Below the pieces are notes generated by a model, which worked only from the letters and a program-made list of their open reading frames with translations, was not told the origin of the DNA and did no database searches. Below are positions 23,401 to 32,011 of a stretch of 64,000 nucleotides of DNA, piece after piece; positions within the stretch are counted from its first letter, which is position 1, and each line of letters begins with the position of its first letter. This DNA comes from Henricia sp. BOLD:AAB3569 (lineage: Eukaryota; Echinodermata; Asteroidea; Spinulosida; Echinasteridae). Position numbers and translations under genes: made by a program. Location: assembly GCA_037783545.1 (NCBI GenBank), contig JBBELK010000003.1:4278001-4342000 (forward strand). Reading direction: 5' to 3'.

Positions 23401-24150
23401 TCTAATCTCTACCTGTCCCGTGGACAGGTGCACATGAAAAGTTAATGTCGAGCCCTGCACTGCTATCAATACTTTGAGTAGGTTTTGTTTTCTTCTCGTC
23501 AACTCATGAAGTAATGTTGGCTCACCAAGTTCTTTACATAATTAAAGGGCGTGCTGAGATCTTTAGAATGTTTGGACAAACTGTGACATGATCGAGTCAA
23601 ATTACCGATGATAAGACTGCACATACCTGCATACTGTCTCTGATTTTGCCTGCCGATACAGCGACCACAGACGAAGTGTCTCAAATTACCGATGATAAGA
23701 CTGCACATACATGTACCTGCATACTGTCTCTGATTTTGCCTGCCGATACAGCGACCACAGACGAAGTGTCTCAAATTACTAATGATAAGACTGCACATAC
23801 CTGCATACTGTCTCTGATTTTGCCTGCCGATACAGCGACCACAGACGAAGTGTCTCTTTGTATCGTACTCCCAAATTCTCCCAGATCTTTCTTAACCTGT
23901 TCCAGGGCAACTGCAGTCTGCCATAAATAAACAGGTCAAAAACATTACCATCAAAAATCCACACACAGATTTAAAGGCCCAATATCATCATTATGGATTT
24001 CTGGAATAAGGTCAGTAAACTAACCTGCAGAAAGTCAAGCTAACATTAGACATTATAACAATGAAAGACAATGAAAGTAGAATATTTGTACAAACCTTTT
24101 CCTTTGCAGACTGAATCCACCCATCCCACCAGCTACTCCCATCATCTTCA
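17288..24150 (-). CDS. BSDC1: BSD domain-containing protein 1 homologue (multi-exon)
   Basis: Coding segments in gene order, all minus strand: 24096-24150, 23801-23917, 22303-22458, 21383-21553, 19920-20082, candidate 19282-19410, 18377-19060 and 17288-17439. Each uses GT-AG borders, and the reading phase is consistent throughout. The order of motifs matches animal BSDC1: a Trp-rich N-terminus (SSWWDGW), a helical region, the BSD domain with its conserved FW dipeptide (ADFWGRYFYKV), a long disordered Ser/Asp/Glu-rich segment, and an acidic C-terminus ending DDWESWE, like the DVEWEDWE end of vertebrate BSDC1. The visible part encodes about 541 residues (498 without the candidate exon), against about 430 in vertebrates as I recall. 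The disordered exon explains most of the excess. The start codon is not resolved and probably lies in an upstream exon. The biochemical function of the family is poorly known. The BSD fold is a small helical domain named after BTF2-like factors, synapse-associated proteins and DOS2-like proteins. Confidence 0.87.
17625..17753. mobile_element. TTAA-flanked hairpin MITE in BSDC1 intron
   Basis: Left AGGCAGAGGCTCGTCA and right TGACGAGCCTGTGCT are inverted repeats between TTAA at 17621-17624 and TTAA at 17754-17757. The centre is a second perfect stem (GCAGCTCCAT and ATGGAGCTGC). The whole 129 bp can fold on itself. Confidence 0.82.
18377..19060 (-). CDS. BSDC1: BSDC1 large disordered exon
   Basis: 684 nt, phase 1 in and out, acceptor CTTCTAG/AT and donor AACAAAG/GTGCGT. 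It encodes about 228 residues rich in Ser, Asp, Glu and Thr with no fold visible. It starts with three near-identical 19-residue repeats (core SVPVHTEGSSDLISVL) from a 57-bp tandem repeat. Vertebrate BSDC1 also has a long acidic, disordered stretch here, so position rather than sequence supports the assignment. Confidence 0.75.
18890..19060. repeat. 57-bp coding tandem repeat, three copies
   Basis: ATCAAGTCACTGCTGCCTTC recurs at 57-bp spacing (18901, 18958, 19015). 57 bp is 19 codons, so copy-number change keeps the BSDC1 frame. Copies differ at only a few bases. Confidence 0.93.
19131..19279. mobile_element. MITE at candidate exon donor
   Basis: TAAAGCGGGCCTCCCACTGT is mirrored by CAGTGGGAGGCCCACTTTA. 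These are inverted repeats of about 28 bp on a 149-bp element. Its right end starts 2 nt inside the intron that follows the candidate exon. Confidence 0.7.
19282..19410 (-). CDS. BSDC1: Candidate BSDC1 exon in disordered region
   Basis: The 129 nt (43 codons, phase 1 in and out) are open and encode a Ser/Asn/Asp-rich peptide (NVLEASSNGDD). They can be included or skipped without changing frame. The acceptor (GTGCAAAG/AC) is weak. The donor (CCCTG/GTGTAAAG) is good and lies at the edge of a MITE. Low complexity prevents a family check. Confidence 0.4.
19447..19687 (-). mobile_element. tRNA-derived SINE, family B, copy 1
   Basis: The minus strand starts GGGGTACCGTGGCCGAGCGG, a leucine/serine-tRNA-like head with A box. 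The B box GGTTCGATACC lies at 19610-19620. The body contains CCTTCGGAAGGGATGTAAAG, GTTGGTCCAGTGTGTT and CATTCTTTCGTGAAGAG, shared with the copy at 25956-26222. It lies in the BSDC1 intron just upstream of the candidate exon at 19282-19410. Confidence 0.82.
19920..20082 (-). CDS. BSDC1: BSDC1 exon, C-terminal half of BSD domain
   Basis: Acceptor TTTTGCAG/GTC and donor GAGGAAG/GTGAGA. It encodes VPASVSNADFWGRYFYKVHQ, the strongest BSDC1 match in the window, with the invariant Phe-Trp and the Arg-Tyr-Phe-Tyr segment. A Lys/Arg/Glu helix and the acidic EEELLWDDEE follow. It is 163 nt and leaves phase 1. Confidence 0.92.
20383..21033. mobile_element. Imperfect-TIR element carrying a LINE-like peptide
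   Basis: The left end TTAGGGTTCATTCACAATGA and the right end, read in reverse complement (TTAAGGGTGAATTCACACTG), are similar over about 45 bp. This suggests a degenerate DNA element of about 650 bp. It abuts the TTAA of the next MITE. Confidence 0.5.
20672..20839 (+). pseudogene. Possible LINE ORF2 C-terminal remnant
   Basis: An open plus-strand segment reads SRPRGQPRNTWVRQFE, then MSAQDEISQLTGRSGWLNV. This resembles the basic RGRPRKTW...A.DRSGWR tail found after the reverse transcriptase of several non-LTR retrotransposons. Only the tail is present, with no reverse transcriptase core. The resemblance is from memory and could be chance. Confidence 0.35.
21034..21361. mobile_element. TTAA-flanked MITE beside BSDC1 donor
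   Basis: Inverted repeats CCACTTCGCGACGG and CCGTCGTGAAGTGG (13 of 14 match) lie between TTAA at 21030-21033 and TTAA at 21362-21365. TTAA duplications are typical of piggyBac-like and some other cut-and-paste families. It is 328 bp with no transposase frame. Confidence 0.75.
21383..21553 (-). CDS. BSDC1: BSDC1 exon, N-terminal half of BSD domain
   Basis: Fifty-seven codons, phase 0, with acceptor CCACAG/GCA and donor AAACTG/GTAAGA. It encodes YEDWLQSFD followed by GDISELLVANTDVRAIYTKL, which matches the start of the BSD domain (FDAWLSQF and GEISELL in vertebrates). A TTAA-flanked MITE sits about 17 bp downstream of the donor. Confidence 0.87.
22303..22458 (-). CDS. BSDC1: BSDC1 exon, linker with amphipathic block
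   Basis: Fifty-two codons, phase 0 in and out. Two acceptors lie 2 nt apart. Only the downstream one (ACAGAG/CTA) keeps the frame. It encodes RVKQGFSNLLSGLSESLAPK, corresponding to the KMKKGLSDFLG-type block of BSDC1. The donor is GCAAAG/GTTTGT. Confidence 0.82.
22765..23457. mobile_element. hAT-like non-autonomous element in BSDC1 intron
   Basis: Perfect terminal inverted repeats CAGGGCTCGACATTAAC and GTTAATGTCGAGCCCTG begin with the CAGGG typical of hAT elements. CACTG is repeated on both sides (22760-22764 and 23458-23462), shorter than the usual 8-bp hAT duplication. Several copies of CGGACAGGTAAAA occur near both ends, as sub-terminal transposase-binding repeats often do. There is no transposase frame. 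Confidence 0.75.
23598..23855. repeat. Triplicated exon end plus donor
   Basis: Three head-to-tail copies with spacings of 83 and 90 bp. GATGATAAGACTGCACATAC recurs at 23608, 23691 and 23781. Each copy holds the final 54 nt of the BSDC1 exon at 23801-23917, a donor-like GTATGTGC or GTACATGT, and a piece of intron. Confidence 0.9.
23801..23917 (-). CDS. BSDC1: BSDC1 helical-region exon (3' half triplicated downstream)
   Basis: Thirty-nine codons in phase 0, with acceptor ATGGCAG/ACT and donor ATGCAG/GTATGT. It encodes LEQVKKDLGEFGSTIQRDTS, matching the conserved block after the N-terminus in BSDC1. The last 54 nt of this exon and its donor are copied twice more downstream in the intron (see the repeat at 23598-23855). 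Confidence 0.82.
24096..24150 (-). CDS. BSDC1: BSDC1 exon with Trp-rich N-terminus
   Basis: Acceptor TACTACAG and donor AAAAG/GTTTGT bound 55 nt encoding EDDGSSWWDGWIQSAKEK, which corresponds to the first conserved block of BSDC1. The first base completes a codon begun in an earlier exon. An upstream ATG at 24293 is in frame if translation reads through the acceptor, but that extension does not look like the family. A short first exon ending near 24266 would fit the phase but has a weak donor. Confidence 0.75.
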
Positions 24151-24650
24151 CTGTAGTACCATGGAGGAATGAAAAACAAACAACAATAACGTAGTTGCCA
24201 GCTGGGATAAACACACGCGATGTCAATATAAATTATGCATATTGCACAGTTAGCCGGGCTCCTTGACGTCTCATGATTGAGAAGCGCCACCATTGTCCAG
24301 CATATTAGCTAAGATGGCAGCGCCCAGGGCATAACGCTGAATGAATATTGTCTAATTTTTTAAGACGCCGTAGATGGCTAGCTAAGATAATCTCAGCTCT
24401 TGCTTTATCATTTTTCATTGGGATGTGGTCTTTTTAGCAGTAGAGCTGAGAAGCTTTAAGAACATGAACACGCTATCACAAAACAAATGTGTAATTTTCT
24501 CACCGTGACACACTAATTCCCCCTAAAACTCACCCAAACCTTGTCAGGCATAACCACTACGCAGGTCCTTGAGGGAAATAACCAGCCACGATGATTATTT
24601 TGCCAACAATTCCAGCGAAACAAACCGGTATGCTCACAGCCTAGGCCCTA

Positions 24651-24776
24651 GCCGTTGTCATGTTGTCACGTCTGGCTTACCAGACGTGATCTAAACGTCT
24701 GGTAACCAATGCGCATTGGTATTCCTTTGTACACAGACTAGGCAGATAGACTTTTTGAACACAACATGACAACGGC
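24651..24776. mobile_element. TA-flanked MITE in the left fold-back arm
   Basis: Terminal inverted repeats GCCGTTGTCATGTTGT and ACAACATGACAACGGC lie between TA dinucleotides, like Tc1/mariner derivatives. The matching arm at about 27080-27092 lacks it and shows the empty site. Confidence 0.82.
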
Positions 24777-25049
24777 TAGTAGTAAGGGAATTTTGCTGAA
24801 ACCTGGGAACTAAATCCTTACCAAATAATTTCTTCGCCAATGTGTTAGTGAAGGTGTCTACTAACACCTCTTAAAAAGTTGAAATTCAATTCCCCTAGGA
24901 AACCACGTGACAGCTTCTAAAAGTTTTACCTTAAAAATACAGTACAGACAACAGCCGTTGACAAAGCGCCCATTTGTTTTGAATGGTGTGCGCCTATAAG
25001 CAGACGACTGTTTTGTGTTTCATACTGGCGCAAATGCGGGCAGCGCTGT

Positions 25050-25370
25050 GATTGTATTGGATTCTGGTGCTGCTCCTGTGGTTTTCTGTGGTTCTGAATC
25101 GAATTCTGAGGTTTTTAAAATGATGAAAGGTCAGGGTCACGTGATTAAGCTAAGAATCGGGGCCATTTCCAAGATGGCCGCCATTGAAATTTACAGCTGC
25201 CAGGCGTAGGCCGTGTCAGGATCAGTAGGTATACCTATAGAGTCGGCCGATTTTAAAGATCCTGGTGTTGATACTATGGTTTTCCATGGTGCTGAATCCA
25301 ATTCCGAGGTTTTTATAACGATGAAAGTTCAGAGTCACGTGATTAGGCTGAGGATCAGGGTCATTTCCAG
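25050..25370. repeat. Diverged tandem duplication of about 200 bp
   Basis: Two copies (about 25050-25180 and 25255-25370) share GGTTTTC, GAATTCTGAGGTTTTTA / CAATTCCGAGGTTTTTA, GATGAAAG and AGTCACGTGATTA. The corresponding plus-strand frames give related peptides (SNSEVF, GHVIKLRI / SHVIRLRI). The peptides are not recognisable. Confidence 0.7.
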
Positions 25371-25432
25371 GAACTTGCCTTTTTACTCAGCATGCACCAC
25401 CTGAAAACAGCCCGATTTGCCAGGTAGGCCTA

Positions 25433-25584
25433 TAGACCGTATCGAATAGCCGCCATTTCGTTTTCGTGGGGCACCTTATGTTACTTAAACCGTTCAACAA
25501 TGGAAGCACAATATGTGCAATCATGCATGTCCTCAAGGAACAAAGAAACTGCCCCACAGAATCGCGGCTTTTCGATACGGTCTA
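25433..25584. mobile_element. TAGACCGTAT MITE, copy 2 (TA target)
   Basis: TAGACCGTATCGAATAGCCG and the mirrored CGGCTTTTCGATACGGTCTA lie between TA dinucleotides at 25431-25432 and 25585-25586. It is 152 bp. The interior is shared with 15532-15678. Confidence 0.85.
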
Positions 25585-25652
25585 TAGCGCGAAGGCGGGA
25601 CTGTAGTAGCATTTATGCAAATATAATAGTGCAAATCTATCACGCAACTGGT
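25585..25652. repeat. TATAGCGCGAAGG repeat, copy 1
   Basis: TATAGCGCGAAGGCGGGA, TAGCATTTATGCAAATATAA and GCAAATCTATCACGCAACT recur in the same order at 31078-31160. This is a dispersed repeat of unknown type. Confidence 0.6.
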
Positions 25653-25955
25653 CTATCATTGGCACCGCGTGGCACTAAACGTCCCCGAAATGTACCACAC
25701 ACACTTTCTTAACAATGTGAACATGATCAGAGGCTAAATATTCTTACAAAAGTAGAAGTTTTGCCTTCGGAATTGCTTGGTAATTTCTGGAATCGGCAAG
25801 CTACCACTCATATAATCGAATATAAATGAAAGGAATCGATTTCTACTAGGAATCGATACCTCAAACATCTGGAATCGCGATTACGATTCCTAAAGTGGGA
25901 TAGATTCTACCCGATTCCGGCGCCGAATCGCCCAAGCCCAGTATTATAATGACGT

Positions 25956-26222
25956 GGGGTGTTACTGTTATGTCCGAGCGGTCTAGCGCGTCGAACTCAA
26001 GTTCCTGTGCCAGTACTAGAATGTGGGTTAGATTCCGGGCCGTGACACTTGTGCTCTTGAGCAAGGCACTTAATCACAATTGTTCCGTCCTTCGGAAGGG
26101 ATTTAAAGCCGTTGGTCCAGTGTGTTACATGTAACGCACTTTAAAGATCCCAGAGCATTCTTTCGTGAAGAGCAAGGGGAGTGATTCCCCGGTGTCTCTG
26201 ACCGTTTCTAATTCAACTTAGA
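25956..26222 (+). mobile_element. tRNA-derived SINE, family B, copy 2
   Basis: The head contains TATGTCCGAGCGGTCTAG (A box) and GGTTAGATTCC at 26026-26036 (B box, one or two changes from consensus). The body contains CTTGAGCAAGGCACTTAA, a segment I recall from several metazoan SINEs, and CCTTCGGAAGGGATTTAAAG. The end is shared with the copy at 19447-19687, in opposite orientation. Confidence 0.83.
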
Positions 26223-26248
26223 AGTTGATAGTTATTCGAATATCTATA

Positions 26249-26286
26249 TTAATTGATATCTATGTTAATTGATATCTATGTTAAAT
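26249..26286. repeat. 16-bp micro-tandem repeat
   Basis: TTAATTGATATCTATG occurs twice and begins a third time, immediately after the SINE, possibly derived from its tail. Confidence 0.75.
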
Positions 26287-26427
26287 GATCCCATTCCTGT
26301 AATTGGCGGTTATTCTGCTGTTGGATGTGGTTAATAAATAATAGAGCCTTTCAACCAACAGCCATGCATGTGAGGGACCGGAGCTGCGTTCCACATCAGC
26401 AGCGTAAATACGGGGTGTCAGATTTCT

Positions 26428-26512
26428 CCCCCCCCCCCCTCCCCCCCCCACCCTCCCCCCACCCTCCCCCCCCCACCCCTCCCCCCCCGTCGGTCCTCCC
26501 CCTCCCCCTCGC
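26428..26512. repeat. C-rich homopyrimidine tract
   Basis: About 85 bp almost entirely of C with scattered T and A. It is capable of i-motif or G-quadruplex (minus strand) folding. Confidence 0.9.
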
Positions 26513-27192
26513 TAAAAATCAATGCACCCATGTGAAAACAATCCTGGCTATGCTGCTGTTCCACATACGCGAAAGTTTGCAAACGTTGGCCAAGAAGGGT
26601 ACCCGACTTTTCATAGACGAGTGCATAAAAGTACTGTAACCAGTAGCGAACGTCGGCAGCACATGGTTAAATCAGATTTCTCTCTCGGTCTCTGGTTAAA
26701 TGGAACGCAGCCAGGGTTCTCCCATTCAAATTATGTGACACTATTTTTGCAATCCCATGGTTGGAGAACTACACACAACGCTGTCGGCATTTGCGCCAGA
26801 TGAAACACAAAACAGCCGTCTGACCCAGCGTATACGCTATTCAAAACAAATGGGCACTTTGCGTTTGCCAACGGCTGTTGTCTGATGTACTGCATTTTTA
26901 AGTTTTTACATTTTTAAGTCTGTACTGCATTTTTAAGAAGCTGTCCCGGGCTTTCCTAGGGGAATTGAATTTCAACTTTTTAAGGGGTGTTAGTAGACAC
27001 CTTCAGTAACAAATTGGTGAAGAAATTATTTGGTAAGGATTTAGTTCCCAGATTTGCAAAATATCGGAAAATATTCCCTGACTATAGGGCCTAGGCTGTG
27101 AGCATACCGGTTTGTTTCGCTGGAATTGTTGGCAAAATAATCATCGTGGCTGGTTATTTCCCTCAAGGACCTGCGTAGTGGTTATGCCTGAC

Positions 27193-28972
27193 TACTTCCA
27201 AATACTGAAAGCCACCCAGATCAAACTGCATGGCTTTCAAGAACAGCATTTTTTTCCCCATCAAAACCGTTGCTCAAAATGGAATCTTTAGTTCACTCAT
27301 TTTACAGGAAATTGCTATTTTTGGTAAAATTTGAATCTCCACACGTTCTACATACCTCCCTGGCTGAAATTGTCTAAAAAGTGGCGTACACTCGTCCGTA
27401 AAACCCGAATCTTTCAGGAGCAATCATACCGCGTGCCTTCCCATTTTTTTCCCAATAACAAGATGTCGTCGCCTTAGACCATGTAGACTCGGCGCAGTCG
27501 ATCTTTGGGCCACCAGCACTTACTAGCACGGTACAGACAAGGGGGGCGCTGTTCACATTTATTCGCTCTTGCCCGTGTGGCATGTACCGTACCGCCGGCG
27601 CGAGTATACGTTAAATGTGATATATTTCCTCATGGCTTGCATCTCTGAATTGTTTATATATTTTTGTAAATTGATAGTTAGAAAACCTACAAGCTGTTTA
27701 ATTATCGACCAATTACTCTCAAAATGATTGTCCATGTATGACATGTATTACACGGTTGCCAATGTCTCAACTACGAATGAAGTATGATTTCTTCTTTAGC
27801 AATTCCGTTAGATGACGAAAAATATTGCCACCCAACTCCCCTTCCCTCCCTCCCAATTAAACAAATTGTAAAACAAAAATCAGAAAGGACTCGATGAGAA
27901 TCACAGAACCTCTGGAAATTATACAATTCCATGCCTATAGCTTTTGAGTAAGGATGCCGCCAACTTTTTTAAGCACCTGCAGCCGATTTCACGAATCCTA
28001 ACGCACTGCGTAAGTCCGCTTGCGCAATATTTTATTGCGTAGGCTGCGCAACATTCCTGTGAAAATTACACGCAAGCTATAGGGCTTGCGCCATTTTGCA
28101 AAAGTTGCTCAAGCTGCGCACTCTTTCGTGAAATCGGCTGCAGGTGCTTACAAAAGTTGGCGGCATCCTTACTCAAAGGCTATAGGCATGGAATTGTATA
28201 ATTTCCAGAGGTTCTGTGGTTCTCATCGAGTCCTTTCTGATTTTTGTTTTACAATTTGTTTAATTGGGAGGGAGGGAAGGGGAGTTGGGTGGCAATATTT
28301 TTCGTCATCTAAGGAATTGCTAAAGAAAAAAATCATACTTCATTCGTAGTTGAGACATTGGCAACCGTGTAAACAACGCAATTGTCATACATGGACAATC
28401 ATTTTGAGAGTAATTGGTCGATAATTAAACAGCTTGTAGGTTTTCTAACTAACTATCAATTTACAAAAATATATAAACAATTCAGAGATGCAAGCCATGA
28501 GGAAATATATCACATTTTTAACGTATACTCGCGTCAGTGACTGTGGAATCGCTAGCGGAGCGCCGGCGGTACGGTACATGCCACACAGGCAAGAGCGAAT
28601 AAATGTGAACAGCGACCCCCTTAATTGTCTGTACCGTGCTAGTAAGTGCTTGTGGCCCAAAGATCGACTGCGCCGAGTCTACATGGTCTAAGGCGACGAC
28701 ATCTTGTTATTTGGAAAAAAATGGGAAGGCACGCGGTATGATTGCTCCTGAAAGATTTGGGTTTTACGGACGAGTGTACGCCACTTTTCAGACAATTTCA
28801 GCCAGGGAGGTATGTAGAACGTGTGGAGATTCAGATTTTACCAAAAATAGCAATTTCCTGTAAAATGAGTAAACTAAAGATTCCATTTTGAGCAACGGTT
28901 TTGATGGGGGAAAAAATGCTGTTCTTGAAAGCCATGCAGTTTGATCTGGGTGGCTTTCAGTATTTGGAAGTA
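27193..28972. mobile_element. 1.8-kb palindromic element nested in the fold-back arm (9-bp TSD)
   Basis: Starts TACTTCCAAATACTGAAAGC and ends with its complement. Arms of about 790-820 bp (27193-27978 and 28143-28972) are near-perfect inverted copies. The perfect 9-bp duplication ATGCCTGAC lies at 27184-27192 and 28973-28981. The other arm of the host element holds the uninterrupted site. There is no transposase. The 9-bp duplication again points to a Mutator-like mechanism. Confidence 0.9.
27979..28142. mobile_element. TTGCGCAA palindromic MITE, copy 1
   Basis: GCAGCCGATTTCACGAA and TTCGTGAAATCGGCTGC enclose repeated GCGTAAG/TTGCGCAA words. It forms the exact centre of the 1.8-kb palindrome. 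A second copy stands alone at 31161-31320. Confidence 0.8.
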
Positions 28973-29162
28973 ATGCCTGACAAGGTTTGGGTGAGTTTTA
29001 GGGGGAATTAGTGTGTCACGGTGAGAAAATTACACATTTGTTTTGTGATAGCGTGTTCATGTTCTTATTTAAAGCTTCTCAGCTCTACTGCTAAAAAGAC
29101 CACATCCCAATGAAAAATGATAAAGCAAGAGCTGAGATTATCTTAGCTAGTATATAGATGGC

Positions 29163-31077
29163 CAAATTGACGATTCCGTAAGCTTTACCGTTATTTTATG
29201 AAACACTAGACTCTCAGGATTACAATGTCAATAGTGTATGTGAAAATGCTCTGGTCTGATTAGCCCAGGTTGGACGTCGTCTTCATTGCATTACGAGTGA
29301 CGTCCAGGTTACGATGTCTCTAAACAGGGGGACTGAAACTTCCACATAATTTTTAAGCTATATTACCTTTTAATGGACGTCGAATTTATGTCCATATATG
29401 CTTGACGTCTTCATTTACAGGAACGGGAGGTTTAAATGTCATATACACCAAATTTGATGAAAAAAATAGTGAAATCTAAGGCACAACCTAACGTTAAAGT
29501 TCAAAGAAATAAATAACAGCTGCCGTCGCGTCACGCTTCGTGAAGTTTAGATCGGCTTGCGCGTGCGGCACCACGATTCCAGGCACGCAATGCGCCCACG
29601 GCCGGCCGGCACGCGTACGCGGGACTATACGCGCGCGGTTAGAACAAAATAAGCTAAACGTAACTTGGCTGGCTGTAGTAGTGGATTATTTGTGCACAAA
29701 TATATAGCAAATTAGCGTGACTTTTTGCCGTTTTCCTCCGGAATATGTAGTTCGGTGATGTGTAGTGGATTTCTAAACCCGGCAATCCCAAAGATTAGGA
29801 CACATGGAACTTTGTTAGCACATTGCCGGCTTCCAGGACAAGGTAGAAATATTGATTTTTTCTGTTACAAAAATTTTCACCCTTTTTTTGGAACTTCATA
29901 TCCTGGACTCCGTATCCCCATGTAGTATGCGGTACGGAGTCCAACCTGGGCTATGGTCTGATGTGCTTTGGACGATATTTGTAGTGAAACTTTCTCAGAT
30001 TTCAGCAGTTTCATACTTCGTCCATGCCGACCATGGGGCTGTGAATTGCGACTGTAATAAGTCAGATTTTAAAAGCGAGCTATTTACCATTTACAGCCCA
30101 ATTTGTAGGGCTAGAGCAATACGTACAGCAGTCAAGTTGGTTCAAGTTGATTTGGCAAACGGTCGACTCGCCCTAGTAGTAGGCCTACTAGCCTACTAGT
30201 GGTAATTGAAGTCGAGTTGGTCAACATGGTCAATAAACAATGGCATGCGATGGACGAGTTGGTTCAACGCCACGGTCATGACGGTCGAGTTGACTGTAAT
30301 TTGTAAACCAATTTTGGCATACAAACCAACTTCTTGGGCATGGCAACGGTTACCAAAATAAATGTAGGCCTAGCAAGTAGCATTAGCATGCCCAGGGCCT
30401 ACAGGTTTGGCAGCTGGTTTGGATTATTATTTTGACATCATCATTCTCAAATTCTCAGCTGGGCTAAATAACGTACCGTTTTTCTGCTGCCATCTTGCGA
30501 CGTACGTCATGTACGTGACCGGATCATCGGATCCTGTTTACGCCGTCAGCCAAATGAATGGTTACGGCTAAAATCACATTGACTCGTAAGTACATTGTAT
30601 GAAGCCTCAGCCAGATATTTTGGCTATCGTTGTTTACTCATATCCGAAGAAAACGCACATAGGCCTAATACTAAACTTGTACAAGTACTTTTAGGTTTTT
30701 AACGCTGTCCGAGTCCTGACTGAGAAAATATTGTGGACTGGAAACCAGTTTGTCATGAATAAGATGCGTTCGATTAGCTTAAATCCGCGACACTGATTTT
30801 AAAAGCGTTCAGAATGTCTGAAATTTAATAACAGAGGATTAAGGTTACAAATACACCAAAATCAGCACTTTTTTCAAGGTTCAAGAGGGTACGTAAATAG
30901 GCAATGTACACAATATGACATTTTAGCTTTTATTCTGTTTTCACGTATACAAAATAAGATGTCAGTTTTCATTTTTATTGATTTTTAAAAATAGAAACAC
31001 GAATGTTCTGCCGGGTATCAGGAAATACCATATTTTCTCTTGGTGTAATACATCATTTTAGCATATGGCAAGCGCCA
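29163..31077. other. Intergenic, no gene seen
   Basis: A GC-rich stretch at about 29520-29640 has many CG dinucleotides. A 115-codon plus frame at 29852-30199 has no recognisable domain. I see no RNA gene. Confidence 0.55.
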
Positions 31078-31160
31078 TATAGCGCGAAGGTGGGAATCTA
31101 GCATTTAATATGTAAATATAAGGCGTGACTCCAGGACTTATGCAAATCTATCACGCAACT
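31078..31160. repeat. TATAGCGCGAAGG repeat, copy 2
   Basis: Same ordered words as 25585-25652. It is followed directly by the TTGCGCAA MITE. Confidence 0.6.
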
Positions 31161-31320
31161 GCAGCCGATTTCACGAAACTTACGCAGTTGCGTAAGCCCA
31201 CTTGCGCAACATTTTATTGCGTAAGTTGCGCAACATTCTTCCGAAGATAACACGCAAGCTATGGGGCTTGCGCCATTTGTCAAAAGTTGCGCAAGCTGCG
31301 CAATGTTTCGTGAAATCGAC
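31161..31320. mobile_element. TTGCGCAA palindromic MITE, copy 2
   Basis: GCAGCCGATTTCACGAA at the left and TTTCGTGAAATCG at the right. The interior matches the copy at 27979-28142. Confidence 0.78.
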
Positions 31321-31428
31321 TATTAACAACTTTCGACTATTAACAACTTTCTGTAAAAGATGATGCAAACTTTTCTCACAAACAAGTTCAAAACGTTCCC
31401 CGGGTGGCCTAGGAATATTAATTAATTT

Positions 31429-31457
31429 AACCCCCCCCCCCCATCCCCCCCCCTCCC
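31429..31457. repeat. Short C-rich tract
   Basis: About 29 bp of C with one A and two T. Confidence 0.85.
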
Positions 31458-31641
31458 AATTAACTGTTATTGACGAGCAAAGAGTTGTGAACCATTCAAA
31501 AATCAAAGTCCCCAAAGTGGGCGCAATAATTATCGAAAACAGAACTTTGGTCATGTATACCGAGAAATGAGCCTCTTCAACATCGAGTACACGGTGCATG
31601 TGACTGAATTTACGCAAGATAGGAGAGATAGCAAAATGTTC

Positions 31642-31649
31642 CATTTATT
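31642..31649 (-). promoter_or_regulatory. Possible polyadenylation signal of the THEMIS-like gene
   Basis: AATAAA on the minus strand (31644-31649), about 365 bp after the stop codon. The position is plausible but the word is common in AT-rich DNA. Confidence 0.3.
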
Positions 31650-32011
31650 GAAAAGTACACGAATGACTTTACTTAACTGCATGTAAATCCATTAGACTCA
31701 TCTAAACTAAATCTGATACATGCTTTGAGATACAGTTGCAGGAAACTCCTTTTTGAATTTTACATATAGGGCCTATGAAGGTTTCCATTTTTGTGGCCAG
31801 AAAGTGTCGTATTATCCTTAGTCACATCTGTGCAAAATCTCTTCACATTTAATACCTTTTTCAGCCTTTCGTTATAGAACTTTAAAAGGTAAAGCGATAC
31901 ATTTTGCCTTGATTTCAAAACCAACTATAAGCATTTTCAATGTCCTTTCTGCTTAACAACCTTTTGAATAATGGCTGTTTGAATTGAGAGGTCATTATTT
32001 CCAGGGGCCGT

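Larger units (their letters stand above)
24379..29153. mobile_element. 4.8-kb composite fold-back element
   Basis: The left arm (24379 to about 25045) reappears inverted on the right in two pieces, about 26775-27192 and 28973-29153. The outer end is TAGCTAAGATAATCTCAGCT on the left and its complement on the right. TAGATGGC flanks it at 24371-24378 and 29155-29162. The right arm is split by a younger palindromic element (27193-28972) and the left arm by a 126-bp MITE. The unique middle (25046-26774) has no transposase frame. It holds a worn tandem duplication, two older repeats and a C-rich tract. Confidence 0.85.

Noticed and set aside
24012-24293. ATG at 24293 as the BSDC1 start
   Set aside because: The extension before SEDDGSSWW does not resemble the family, and a good acceptor lies between them. 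An upstream first exon is more likely.
29852-30199. 115-codon plus frame as a gene
   Set aside because: No domain, no splice context and no repeat support. It is consistent with a random open frame.
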